DNA from: an uncultured Eubacteriales bacterium
GTDB taxonomy: Bacteria > Bacillota > Clostridia > Christensenellales > CAG-138
Direction of reading: 5' to 3'
Assembly: GCA_902761365.1 (NCBI GenBank)
Contig: CACWJZ010000004.1
Location: forward strand, 1-64,000
DNA: 64,000 nucleotides
The stretch's first letter is position 1. Each line of letters starts with the position of its first letter. The notes under the pieces were generated by a model. That model worked only from the letters and a program-made list of their open reading frames with translations, made no database searches and was not told where the DNA came from. Both the position numbers and the translations under genes were made by a program. Shown piece by piece: positions 18,938 to 27,619 of this stretch.

Positions 18938-19631
18938 CCCCATGATCCTGGTCGTCGAGGATGACGCGCCCGTCCGCAACCTGATCGTCACCACCCTGAA
19001 GACCCACGACTACCGGTATCTCACCGCCAAAAACGGGGCCGAAGCCATCCTCATGGCCGCCTCCCACAACCCAGATGTGTTGTTCCTCGATCTGGGCCTG
19101 CCCGATATGGACGGGATCGACGTGATCCGCCAGGTGAGGACCTGGTCCAATTTGCCCATCATCGTCATTAGCGCCCGAAGCGACGACGGGGACAAGATCG
19201 AAGCGTTGGATGCCGGGGCCGACGACTATCTCACCAAGCCCTTCTCCGTGGAGGAGCTGCTGGCCCGGCTGCGGGTTACCCTACGGCGGCTGTCGCTTAT
19301 GAGCAGCGAGACCGGTGCGGACAGATCCGTCTATACCAACGGGCAGCTTCGGGTCGACTACTCCGCCGGCTGCGCCAGCCTTGGCGGCGAGGAGCTGAAG
19401 CTGACGCCCATGGAATACAAGATTCTCTGCTTGCTGGCAAGGAACACCGGCAAAGTGCTGACTCATACCTTCATCACCCAGAATATCTACGGCCGGAACT
19501 GGGACAGCGACATTGCCTCCCTGCGGGTGTTCATGACCACCCTGCGCAAGAAGATCGAGCCCAATCCCGATTCCCCCAAATATATCCAGACCCATATCGG
19601 CATCGGCTATAGAATGTTGAAGATCGATTAG
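18930..19631 (+). CDS. kdpE: KdpE-like response regulator (OmpR family)
   Basis: A 233-residue regulator. The receiver has acidic pocket E10-D11-D12, phosphoacceptor D54 in VLFLDLGLPDMDG and the conserved lysine in DDYLTKPFS. The winged-helix domain has LTPMEYKILCLLARNTGKVLTH and ends YIQTHIGIGYRM. It overlaps kdpD, so the pair is coupled. KdpE normally activates K+ uptake genes; the nearby ktrB promoter is a reasonable target, untested. A recombinase remnant begins at its stop codon. Confidence 0.93.
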   Translation: MNNPMILVVEDDAPVRNLIVTTLKTHDYRYLTAKNGAEAILMAASHNPDVLFLDLGLPDMDGIDVIRQVRTWSNLPIIVISARSDDGDKIEALDAGADDYLTKPFSVEELLARLRVTLRRLSLMSSETGADRSVYTNGQLRVDYSAGCASLGGEELKLTPMEYKILCLLARNTGKVLTHTFITQNIYGRNWDSDIASLRVFMTTLRKKIEPNPDSPKYIQTHIGIGYRMLKID

Positions 19632-20190
19632 CTTTTCGAAGCGTTTGCTGGAATATGGTCGTTCGGCGCTGAGTCAGTTATCTCTACTCGTACCAAGTTT
19701 TCCGAAACAGACTCCAGCGTGGAAACGATATGGAAGTCTGTTTTTTCTTTGTCTGCAAAAATCTCCACTTTCTCGATCAAAAGATGCACCGCCCGGCTGT
19801 CCGGGGCCTCCCGGATGGCCCGGAGCCAGTTGACGATGAGTTCCGTGGAGGCCTCCTCCGGGGGCGTGGTGTTCTTCAGGGTCTTGATCTCCTCCTTGAG
19901 GGTCTTCATCCGGGCGGTGATGTCATCCAGGATGTCCGGGGACAGCACCGACTGGCCCATGTTGTCAAGCAGGGATTCGTATTCCTTCTCCTTGGCCTTG
20001 ATCTGCTTTTCGATGGCCGCCGCGAAGGACGCCTTGCAGTCCTTCTTGCTATTCTTGTAGCTTCGGAGGAACTGGGCCAGCTTGAGCTGGACGGGCTCGG
20101 AAAGCAGGTTCGAGATGTACTCCCGGACGATCCTATCCAGCAGATCGGCCCGGACCGTGGGCGCGCCGCAGATATCCTTGCATCCATACC
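19628..20190 (-). pseudogene. Second serine recombinase C-terminal remnant
   Basis: About 180 residues match the C-terminal half of the recombinase at 7461-8578: GAPTVRADLLDRIVREYISN, a coiled coil (KQIKAKEKEYESLL), NTTPPEEASTE and TLESVSENL. Even the 3' nucleotides after the TACCA motif are alike. Upstream of about 20190 the homology stops abruptly in A+T-rich DNA, so the catalytic and central parts are gone. It overlaps the last four bases of kdpE. A second element of the same family must once have been inserted here. Confidence 0.85.
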
Positions 20191-20195
20191 CTGTT

Positions 20196-20786
20196 ATACA
20201 AAGCAAAAACGAAGGTCCTACTACACCTTCGAACAAAGCACCAAAGCTTTTCATTAGTCATGCTTCAAAAGACGTAGAGTTTGTGCAATGCTTAGTTCAT
20301 CTGTTTGAAAGTATAGGCCTGACCAACAAAGATGTTTTTTGCAGCTCTCTACCGCGCTATGGTATCCCAAATGATGAAGGTTTATTTACTGCCTTATTAG
20401 AGCAGTTTAGAAAATACGCTTTACATGTGATTGTTGTCCACTCACAAAATTATTACAAGAGTCCAATTAGTTTAAATGAGATGGGGGCGGCTTGGGTTTT
20501 GCATGCAAAATGTACATCTTTTTTGCTTCCAGGTTTCCCTGTCGAGGGCATGGAAGGTGTAGTGAATAGAAACACTATAGCAATAAAACTTGACGATGAT
20601 GAGTTATCGGTAAAAGATAGAGTGAATCAATTTTACAATACAATTATTGATGAATTTGGATTAGCAAAGATGGATGAATTACTGTGGGAAGAAAAAAGAG
20701 ACGTGTTTATTCGTTCTGTAAAAGGACTACATTATGAGATAGTAAAAAACCATGATAATGAGAATGAAGAAAACGGTGCACAATAG
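20196..20786 (+). pseudogene. TIR-domain protein lacking its N-terminus
   Basis: From about 20244 the frame reads as a bacterial TIR domain: KLFISHASKDVEFVQCLVHL, IVVHSQNYYKSPISLNEMGAAW, and a helical end. The glutamate in LNEMG is at the position of the NAD-hydrolysing residue of catalytic TIRs. No start codon with a ribosome site exists ahead of the domain; the open frame continues only into the antisense recombinase remnant. A proper N-terminal region therefore seems to have been cut off at about 20190. The DNA is strikingly A+T-rich against its surroundings, indicating foreign origin. Intact relatives act in anti-phage defence (Thoeris-like or short TIR systems). Confidence 0.7.
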
Positions 20787-20845
20787 ATCAGCTCGTTGGT
20801 GTGAATCATATGCAACGACTCCTATCATAAAGACACATGCCCATC

Positions 20846-20874
20846 TTGCCAGGCATCACGGGAAAGAGTATACT
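20846..20874 (+). promoter_or_regulatory. Promoter of the carbonic anhydrase gene
   Basis: TTGCCA, 17 bases, TATACT. It leaves a leader of roughly 115 bases with a G+C hairpin (GCGGCG at 20903 with CGCCGC at 20931). Confidence 0.75.
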
Positions 20875-20997
20875 GATGCTGACATCCGGCGCGGGAGGCA
20901 GCGCGGCGGCCTGCAGGGGTCGCCGCCGCCCGGTTTCGCCGGAGAAAATGGATGGCTTTTGACCAGAAGGATGCGGTCGAAGGCCCTGAGGAGCGTC

Positions 20998-21522
20998 ATG
21001 GATAGCAGAAAACGTCTTGAAGAAGGCAACCGAAGGTTTATCGAAGCGGGCGACGCCGCAAGACGGATCGACACGGCGGAGCATGGGCAGCACCCCTATG
21101 CCATCGTGGTCTGCTGCTCCGATTCCCGGGTGATCCCGGAGGAGATCTTTCAGGCGAGCATAGGAGACCTGTTCGTCATCCGCGTGGCGGGGAACGTGCT
21201 GGACCATCACCAGCTGGGCAGCATCGAGTACGCGGCGGGGCACCTCCACTGCGGCCATATCGTGGTGCTGGGCCACACCGGCTGCGGCGCCGTCCATGCC
21301 GCGTTGACCGGCGGCGGCGAGGGGTTCATCTCCTTCATCACCGACGAGATACGGGAGGCCGTGGGCATGGAGCGGGACGAGGACAAGGCCTGCTGCCTGA
21401 ACGTGCGCCATGCGGTGGCCCGGCTGAAGAAGGAGTTCCAGGCGCACCCTGAGGCGGGCAGCGCCGTGATCGAAGGTGCGGTGTATGACATTCGAAGCGG
21501 CCAGGTCCGATGGCTCGACTAA
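20998..21522 (+). CDS. Beta-class carbonic anhydrase
   Basis: A 174-residue enzyme with the beta-CA zinc ligands C40 and D42 in CCSDSR, H93 and C96 in GHTGCGAV, and the partner arginine R44. It interconverts CO2 and bicarbonate in the cytoplasm, supplying carboxylases. GAGGAG precedes the ATG at 20998; an in-frame ATG nine codons upstream is possible. A clear promoter lies at 20846-20874. The small size is typical of the short bacterial beta-CAs. Confidence 0.93.
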   Translation: MDSRKRLEEGNRRFIEAGDAARRIDTAEHGQHPYAIVVCCSDSRVIPEEIFQASIGDLFVIRVAGNVLDHHQLGSIEYAAGHLHCGHIVVLGHTGCGAVHAALTGGGEGFISFITDEIREAVGMERDEDKACCLNVRHAVARLKKEFQAHPEAGSAVIEGAVYDIRSGQVRWLD

Positions 21523-21538
21523 ACGGGGCAGAAAAAGC

Positions 21539-21754
21539 ATGAAATCCCTTCTTATCCAGGACACGACCCGCGAGGAGCGGGAGAATATCGTGCATCAGGC
21601 CCTGTGGGGCGCCTGCGGCATCGACTGCGAATTCTGCTCCGGCTGCGACAACCGCGGCGGCGGCAGGATCGAAAGCATCTATCAGCCCTATATCGACGGG
21701 CTGAAGGAGATCAGTGAGATCAACGCGGCATACCGCGCACCGTTCGTGCGGTGA
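21539..21754 (+). CDS. Cys-rich conserved mini-protein
   Basis: A 71-residue protein: an N-terminal MKSLLIQDTTREERENIVHQ, a central C-rich loop (GACGIDCEFCSGC) and a C-terminal YQPYIDGLKEISEINAAY. Short proteins of this plan recur in gut Firmicutes. Four cysteines within 13 residues suggest a metal or redox site. It starts 16 bases after the carbonic anhydrase stop and lies 28 bases before the flavodoxin-like gene, so all three are probably in one operon. Function unknown. Confidence 0.75.
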   Translation: MKSLLIQDTTREERENIVHQALWGACGIDCEFCSGCDNRGGGRIESIYQPYIDGLKEISEINAAYRAPFVR

Positions 21755-21782
21755 GCGTGTGCCGCCCTAACAGGAGGGCAAG

Positions 21783-22484
21783 ATGAAGATCACCATCATT
21801 CACGGACAGAACCACAGGGGGTCCACCTGGCATGCGGCGGACGAGCTGCTGAAAACCATTCCCGGGGAGCACCAGGTCTCGGAGTTCTTCCTGCCCCGGG
21901 ATCTGAACCACTTCTGCACCGGGTGCTATGCCTGCGTCCAATCCCGGGAGAGCTGCCCCTTCTGGAAGGACAAGGCGCCCATGGACAAGGCCCTGCGGGA
22001 GGCCGAGCTGCTGATCTTCACCACGCCCACCTACTGCATGCTGCCCTCCGGCCCCATGAAATCGTTCATGGACCTGTTCTTCACCAACTGGATGAGCCAC
22101 AAGCCCTATGGGGAGATGTTCTCCAAGCGCGCCGTCGTGCTCTCCACGGCCGCCGGGGCGGGGGCGAAGAAGGCCACCAAACCCCTGGCGACCATGCTGC
22201 TCTATTGGGGCATCCCCAAGGTCTATTCCTACGGCCTGGCCGTCAACGCCAGCAGCTGGGAGAACATGCCGGACAAGAAGAAGGCGACCATCCTCCGGGA
22301 CATGCAGCGGCTGGGGCAGAAGCTCTCGGCGACGGCCAAGCCCCGCGTGGGCATCAAAACGAGATGCCTCTTTTGGCTGATGAAGGGCATGCAGAAGGCC
22401 AACTGGGGCGCCGGCCCGGAGGAGAAGGCGTACTGGCAGGAGCAGGGGTGGCTGAACGGCCGAAAGCCCTGGAAGGCCGAATGA
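21783..22484 (+). CDS. Flavodoxin-fold NAD(P)H oxidoreductase
   Basis: A 233-residue protein of the NADPH-dependent FMN reductase/flavodoxin-like family. The FMN phosphate loop is IHGQNHRGSTWHAADEL, the central CTGCYACVQ carries two cysteines, and FTTPTYCMLPSGPMKSFMD is the second flavin-contact segment. AGGAGG precedes the ATG. It probably reduces quinones or small electrophiles. The extended C-terminal tail (WLMKGMQKANWG) is common in clostridial members. Confidence 0.88.
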   Translation: MKITIIHGQNHRGSTWHAADELLKTIPGEHQVSEFFLPRDLNHFCTGCYACVQSRESCPFWKDKAPMDKALREAELLIFTTPTYCMLPSGPMKSFMDLFFTNWMSHKPYGEMFSKRAVVLSTAAGAGAKKATKPLATMLLYWGIPKVYSYGLAVNASSWENMPDKKKATILRDMQRLGQKLSATAKPRVGIKTRCLFWLMKGMQKANWGAGPEEKAYWQEQGWLNGRKPWKAE

Positions 22485-22525
22485 GCGGAAACCATTAGAA
22501 AATGACACAGGATAAAGGTAGACAA

Positions 22526-23950
22526 ATGAAACGATTTTTGACGTTATTGTGCGCAGTTGCCCTGCTGTTGACCACCTGCGGGGCAGCGCTTCGGGAGCCC
22601 GCCACGCCCGTCAGGGCGGAGACAGAGGGGCCTGCCGCCACCGCCGCCCCCGGGGCGGAGAGGGAGCCGATCGATCTGGAAGCATACGTCGGCTTCTATG
22701 CGAACGAAACTTTTGACACGGTGACCATCGAGAAGACGGCGGATGGGTACCGGATGCTAATCAGCGTGTACCGGCTCACGTCTTTGGAGGAAGGGACCGT
22801 CTCCGCCACCGCCGAGGGTGTCGTTTTCCGCACCGTCGACGCCGCCGGAGCGCCCATGACCGTGTCCTTCTATGGGGACGGCGACGCCTACGCCCTGCGG
22901 GTGGACGAAAGCACCTGGCCCCTGCTGGAGCAGGGGACGGTCATCGGCGGTTTGGAGAGGACCACGCCGGAGGCATACGCCGCACGGAGCGCGGCGGAGG
23001 ATTTCGAGCGCGGGGACATCATCGATCCCGCGGACGCCGCGGACGAGCCCCGGGGCCACTATGTTTTCCAACCCAAGGTCTGCTCCGTCTATCTGGAGGA
23101 GGTCTTCGGCAAGACCATGTGCGAGACCTGGTACAACCTGGTAGACGCGGTCATGGCTGGCAAGGACACCTTCGCCTGCCCGGATCAGCACACCTATGAC
23201 TGGGTCATGGGCCAGTTTCCCGAGCGGTGTTTCCCGGTGTTGACCGAGCTCATCGACTACGCCTGGGATCGGGCGCACCCCATCCGAAACGGCGTGGCCA
23301 GCTTCACCTACCGGGTGCCCGTGGATGAGGCCGCCGCCCGGATCAAAGCGTTTGGAACTATGATCGAGGACATCCTCAACCGGGTCCTGGAGGACGACTA
23401 TTCGGACATGGAAAAGGCCCTGGCCCTGTATGAGTATTTCTCCAGGACCTATACATATGATTATGAGACCTTCGCCAAGATGAGCGACGCCTATGTGGAC
23501 TATACCTCTGCCTATCGTTTCTTCGAGACCGGCATCGGCATCTGCCACGAGATCTCGTCGGCCTATTCCTACCTGCTGATGCAGGCGGGCGTGGAGGCGA
23601 CCATCATGATGGGCAGCGACCACCAGTGGAGCTATGTCCGCATCCACGGCCACAACTACCATATCGATCCCACCTTTGCCATCAACAATCAGGGCTCCCT
23701 GTCCTTCTTCATGATGACCGACCAGCAGCGCGAGGCCACCGGATACGGCAAGGAGGAGTATATCATCGCCTCCAACTACGCCCAGGATCACGCCCATCCC
23801 GACTACGTGGCGGACGATCCCTTCTTCGAGGCCCTGTGGGACACCAGCTTCGAGACGTTCTTCCACGATACTCACACCATCCTGTGCTGGGCCGAAACCG
23901 GCGACTACGGCGAATGGACGTATCTTAAATTCGACTATAGCGATTATTGA
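22526..23950 (+). CDS. Exported transglutaminase-like protein
   Basis: A 474-residue protein starting at 22526 (MKRFLTLLCAVALLLTTCGA). The N-terminus is a signal peptide with an imperfect lipobox (LTTC), so it may be lipid-anchored. Residues 45-160 form a beta-rich region. The C-terminal half has the papain-like transglutaminase core: GIGICHEISSAYSYLL supplies the cysteine, SDHQWSYVRI the histidine, and YHIDPTF the aspartate. Such domains in Firmicutes usually act as wall or protein cross-linkers or proteases. AAAGG lies weakly upstream. Confidence 0.85.
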   Translation: MKRFLTLLCAVALLLTTCGAALREPATPVRAETEGPAATAAPGAEREPIDLEAYVGFYANETFDTVTIEKTADGYRMLISVYRLTSLEEGTVSATAEGVVFRTVDAAGAPMTVSFYGDGDAYALRVDESTWPLLEQGTVIGGLERTTPEAYAARSAAEDFERGDIIDPADAADEPRGHYVFQPKVCSVYLEEVFGKTMCETWYNLVDAVMAGKDTFACPDQHTYDWVMGQFPERCFPVLTELIDYAWDRAHPIRNGVASFTYRVPVDEAAARIKAFGTMIEDILNRVLEDDYSDMEKALALYEYFSRTYTYDYETFAKMSDAYVDYTSAYRFFETGIGICHEISSAYSYLLMQAGVEATIMMGSDHQWSYVRIHGHNYHIDPTFAINNQGSLSFFMMTDQQREATGYGKEEYIIASNYAQDHAHPDYVADDPFFEALWDTSFETFFHDTHTILCWAETGDYGEWTYLKFDYSDY

Positions 23951-24026
23951 GCTAAGGAACGGTCCCGCTCCAAGGGGCTGTTTTCCCGGTGGATGGGACG
24001 ATAAAACAGAGTCAGGAACGCTGCTT

Positions 24027-24053
24027 CCCCCCCGGATGGGCCGGGGGGATTTT
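24027..24053 (+). terminator. Terminator after the transglutaminase-like gene
   Basis: A CCCCCCGG stem (24028-24035/24041-24048, loop ATGGG) followed by ATTTT. Confidence 0.7.
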
Positions 24054-24073
24054 GACGCAGGGACAGGCGGCCC

Positions 24074-25273
24074 CTATACGGTCGAGCTGGTTCGATAATC
24101 GTTGGGGGTCACGCCGGCATATTTTTTGAACACGCGGATGAAATGGCCGTGGGAGGAGAAGCCCAGATACGCCCCGATGGCGGCGGCGGGCTTGTCGGAA
24201 TAGAGGAGGAGGCGCTTGGCTTCCTCCGTTTTTTCAGTGAGGATGTAATCGGTGAGGGTGACGCCCGTCTCCTGCCTGAACCGGGCGGAGAGATAGGGGC
24301 GGCTCAGGTAGAACTCCGCCGCCATGCGCTCGGTGCTGATGGGCTCGGACAGGTGGCGGCGCACGTAGTTGGCCACGTCCGCGGCCAGCCGGGTGGGGTG
24401 GCGGCCCAGATGGAGCTTCTCCACCTGCTCCGTGTACTCCAGGATCATGCTGTACTGCAGGTTCATGATCTGGCTGGGGTCCGTGAGTAGCTCCACCCGC
24501 TGGATGAAGCCGTCGGACAGGGAGAAGGCCTCCTCTTCCCGCATGCCGCCCCGAATGGCGGCCCGGGCGGCCAATGTCACGGACACGATGAAGGTGTTCC
24601 GAAGCTGCCGAAGCTGGGTGGGGGCGATAGTGCCGCCCCGGACGGCGAGGGCCGCGGCCATCCACCCCTTCAGCGCGGCGGTGTCCCCCCGGCGTACCAG
24701 GTCCATGAGGGCTTCCTCCACCGCCAGGGTGTTGTGGCCCTCCGGGGGCCGGGGCGGTTCCTCGTAGACCCGGCGGGTCCGCCGCTGCTCCAGGCCGGCC
24801 TTGATGGTCCGCTGCTGGTCGATGTAGATGGCCACGTCGGAGATGGTCAGCGTCTCGCCGCCGTTCAAAAAGTGGTTCATGGTGCAGAGCATCTGCAGCA
24901 GGGTCTCCACCGGCAGCCGCCGGATGCCGTTCATGGCGGTCAGGAAGGACGGCACCTCCTCCCGGGGCACGTCCAGCCGGAAGGCCAGCTCCCGGAGCTC
25001 CTGCTCCCCGGCCATGATCTGGCAGGTGGGGCCCATGACGATGGTGCCGCCCGGGGCGTTGAGCACCCCGTAGTAGTGAAAACAGGGGGTGGCGAAGTAG
25101 CCCACGTGGCCTCGGACGGAGCATATCTCCTGCCGGTACAGCGCCGCGGGGTCCCGGAGGAGCTTCACGGGGCTTTTGAACAGGACCAGCTGTTCCCCTT
25201 CCAACAGCCGCACGGGTATGCCCGACAGGGCCGCCATGGCGCCCACCACATATCGCAGATCTACATTGTCCAT
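24074..25273 (-). CDS. AraC-family regulator of the rhamnoside operon
   Basis: A 399-residue regulator starting at 25273, with GGAGG 7 bases upstream. The long N-terminal part (about 1-290) is a sensor of unknown fold. The last 100 residues hold the paired helix-turn-helix: ISTERMAAEFYLSRPYLSARF and KPAAAIGAYLGFSSHGHFIRVFKKYAG, typical AraC. It is divergent from the GH3 gene with a 112-base gap rich in CAATACA repeats. It most likely activates the rhamnoside operon in response to a sugar. Confidence 0.9.
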   Translation of the reverse strand: MDNVDLRYVVGAMAALSGIPVRLLEGEQLVLFKSPVKLLRDPAALYRQEICSVRGHVGYFATPCFHYYGVLNAPGGTIVMGPTCQIMAGEQELRELAFRLDVPREEVPSFLTAMNGIRRLPVETLLQMLCTMNHFLNGGETLTISDVAIYIDQQRTIKAGLEQRRTRRVYEEPPRPPEGHNTLAVEEALMDLVRRGDTAALKGWMAAALAVRGGTIAPTQLRQLRNTFIVSVTLAARAAIRGGMREEEAFSLSDGFIQRVELLTDPSQIMNLQYSMILEYTEQVEKLHLGRHPTRLAADVANYVRRHLSEPISTERMAAEFYLSRPYLSARFRQETGVTLTDYILTEKTEEAKRLLLYSDKPAAAIGAYLGFSSHGHFIRVFKKYAGVTPNDYRTSSTV

Positions 25274-25385
25274 ATCCTTGCCTCCAATACAGTACAATTA
25301 TACGAAAAACAATACAATAATGCAATACACGGGAACCTGTTTTCGTGTACAATGACCATGAAAACAACGGAAAGAGGGGCATCCC
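25274..25385. promoter_or_regulatory. Divergent control region araC / rhamnoside operon
   Basis: The gap carries three CAATACA-like repeats (25295-25328) and an inverted repeat TACACG...CGTGTA (25326-25331/25344-25349) abutting a -10-like TACAAT (25348-25353). No good -35 is present for the rightward promoter, as expected of an activator-dependent start. Confidence 0.5.
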
Positions 25386-27521
25386 GTGGAGATCGAACAG
25401 GTTTTACAGCAGATGACGGTGGAGGAGAAGGCGGCCCTGGTGGCGGGCACGGACTTTATGTACACCAATCCCATCCCCCGGCTGGGCGTCCCCAGCCTGT
25501 GCATGTCCGACGGCCCCCACGGCCTCAGGAAGCAGAAGGGCTCCGGGGACAACGGCGTCTCCGAGAGCGAGCCCGCCACGGCCTTCCCCACGGCGGCCTG
25601 CGTGGCCTCCAGCTGGAACCCCCAGAACGCCTATGACCTGGGCGCGGCCATCGCGAAGGAGTGCCGCCACTACGGGGTCCACACCCTCCTGGGGCCCGGG
25701 GTCAACCTGAAGCGCAACCCCCTCTGCGGCCGGAACTTCGAGTACTATTCCGAGGACCCCCTGCTGGCGGGCGTCATGGGCGCGGCGGAGGTGAATGGGG
25801 TCCAGTCCCAGGGCGTGGGCGTATCCGTGAAGCATTTCGCGTTGAACAATTCCGAAAACTACCGGTTCATGGGCAACTCCGTGGCCGGCGAGAACACCAT
25901 CCGCACCCTCTATTTCAAACCCTTCGAATACATCGTGAAGCACGCCCGGCCTGCCACCATCATGTGCGCCTACAACCGGATCAACGGGGTGTTCTGCTCC
26001 GAAAACAAGTGGCTGCTCACCGACATCCTCCGGGACGAGTGGGGCTTTGAAGGCGTGGTCATGAGCGACTGGGGCGCGGTGCGGGACCGGGTGGCGGGCC
26101 TGAAGGCCGGCATGGACCTGGAGATGCCCGGGGACACCGCCATCTGCCGCCGCTGGATCTTGGACGCCGTGGCTGACGGCTCCCTGCCCATGGGGGACCT
26201 GGACAAATCCTGCGGCCGCATCCTCCGCTGGGTGGACCAGTATGTGCAGCCCGCGGACGACGGCCCCGTGGACTGGGACGGCCACCACGAGCTGGCTGCC
26301 CGGATCGCCGCGGACAGCGCGGTCCTGCTGAAGAACGACGGCACACTGCCCCTCACCGGCCGGGAGAAGCTGCATATGGCCGGGGACCTGTTCGAGACCA
26401 TGCGCTACCAGGGGGCGGGCAGTTCCATGATCCATCCCACGAAGGTCACCGCCCCCGCCGACGCCTTCGCAACCCGGGGCATTCGGTCCCTTCCCCTGGA
26501 GGAAAGCGACACCATTTTGGTCTTCGCCGGGCTCACGGATGAATACGAATCCGAGGGCGGCGACCGGGCGGATATGCAGCTGCCCCATGACCAGCTGGAG
26601 CTCATCGACCGGCTCTGCGACACAGGCAAGCGGGTGGCGGTGGTCCTCTTCGGCGGCGCCCCCGTGGAGCTGCCCTTCGCGGACAAGGTCAGCGCCATCC
26701 TCAACCTGTACCTGCCCGGCCAGAACGGGGGCACGGCGGCGGCGCGGCTCCTGTTCGGGGAGGTAAACCCCTCCGGCAAGCTGGCGGAGACCTGGCCCCT
26801 TCGCTACGAGGACGTGCCCGGCCACGCTTCCTTCGGCCAGGGCATCGACGAGGTGTACGCCGAGGGCTCGGAGGTGGGCTACCGGTACTATGAAAAGCAC
26901 AACGTCCCCGTTCGCTATCCCTTCGGCCACGGCCTCAGCTACACCACCTTCCAGCACAGCGCATGGAACCGGGACGGGAACGCCTATACCCAGACTGTGG
27001 CCAACACCGGCGCCCGCTTCGGCGGTGAGGTGTGCATGCTGTTCCTGAATGGCGAGCTCCGGGGCTTTGAGAAGGTGTATTTGGCCCCCGGCGAATCGAG
27101 GACCGTCACCATCACGCCGGAACCTAAAGACGAGAAAGTCTATCCCGATACCTATGCGGTCCCCGCCCCCCGGCCCGCCTACCCCGTGACGCTGGAATCC
27201 CGGTTCACGGACCTGAAGCAGAGCTTCATGGGCCGCATCCTCTTTGGCGCCGTCCTCTCCGTGGCGGACAAGCAGGAAAAGGCGGCCGAAAAGCTCTCCG
27301 ACGGCCCCGAGAAGGACAACAAGCGGAAGGGGGCCTTCTTCCTCAGGCAGATATTGGAGAGCAACTCTCCCCGGTCCATGTCCATGACCGCCGGGAAGTC
27401 CATGCCCTACAATTTTGCCCAGGGCTTTGTGGAACTGACCAACGGACACCTGATCCGAGGCGCCCGCTGCTTTTTGAAAAAGATCGACGTACCCAAGCTG
27501 CCGAAGGAGGATATGGTGTGA
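25386..27521 (+). CDS. GH3 beta-glycosidase
   Basis: A 711-residue glycoside hydrolase family 3 enzyme beginning at GTG 25386 (GAGGGG upstream). The (beta/alpha)8 domain has KHFALNNSENYRF and the nucleophile D228 in GVVMSDWGAV. The second domain carries ESEGGDRADMQLP, which holds the likely acid/base glutamate. The C-terminal third has YPFGHGLSYTTF and a fibronectin-III-like region. No signal peptide is seen, so it acts on imported glycosides. In this operon it would remove a beta-linked glucose, or a similar sugar, next to rhamnose. Confidence 0.93.
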   Translation: MEIEQVLQQMTVEEKAALVAGTDFMYTNPIPRLGVPSLCMSDGPHGLRKQKGSGDNGVSESEPATAFPTAACVASSWNPQNAYDLGAAIAKECRHYGVHTLLGPGVNLKRNPLCGRNFEYYSEDPLLAGVMGAAEVNGVQSQGVGVSVKHFALNNSENYRFMGNSVAGENTIRTLYFKPFEYIVKHARPATIMCAYNRINGVFCSENKWLLTDILRDEWGFEGVVMSDWGAVRDRVAGLKAGMDLEMPGDTAICRRWILDAVADGSLPMGDLDKSCGRILRWVDQYVQPADDGPVDWDGHHELAARIAADSAVLLKNDGTLPLTGREKLHMAGDLFETMRYQGAGSSMIHPTKVTAPADAFATRGIRSLPLEESDTILVFAGLTDEYESEGGDRADMQLPHDQLELIDRLCDTGKRVAVVLFGGAPVELPFADKVSAILNLYLPGQNGGTAAARLLFGEVNPSGKLAETWPLRYEDVPGHASFGQGIDEVYAEGSEVGYRYYEKHNVPVRYPFGHGLSYTTFQHSAWNRDGNAYTQTVANTGARFGGEVCMLFLNGELRGFEKVYLAPGESRTVTITPEPKDEKVYPDTYAVPAPRPAYPVTLESRFTDLKQSFMGRILFGAVLSVADKQEKAAEKLSDGPEKDNKRKGAFFLRQILESNSPRSMSMTAGKSMPYNFAQGFVELTNGHLIRGARCFLKKIDVPKLPKEDMV

Positions 27522-27541
27522 AAAAGGGTTTTTCACACCAT
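27513..27541 (+). terminator. Hairpin overlapping the GH3 stop codon
   Basis: A 13-bp perfect stem (ATGGTGTGAAAAA, 27513-27525, with 27529-27541) includes the TGA. It lacks a T-run and more likely protects or attenuates the message than ends it. Confidence 0.5.
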
Positions 27542-27619
27542 GCAGCTTTTGCCTTTGCCGCGGACCGGCGCGGCAATTTAGCAAGCAAAACCGGCAAAAC
27601 CACGTAAAAAGGGAAGGGA

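Noticed and set aside
20787..20997. Extension of the carbonic anhydrase frame upstream to 20752
   Set aside because: It runs through the promoter and into the TIR gene; beta-carbonic anhydrases begin close to the MDSRKRLEEGNRRF segment.
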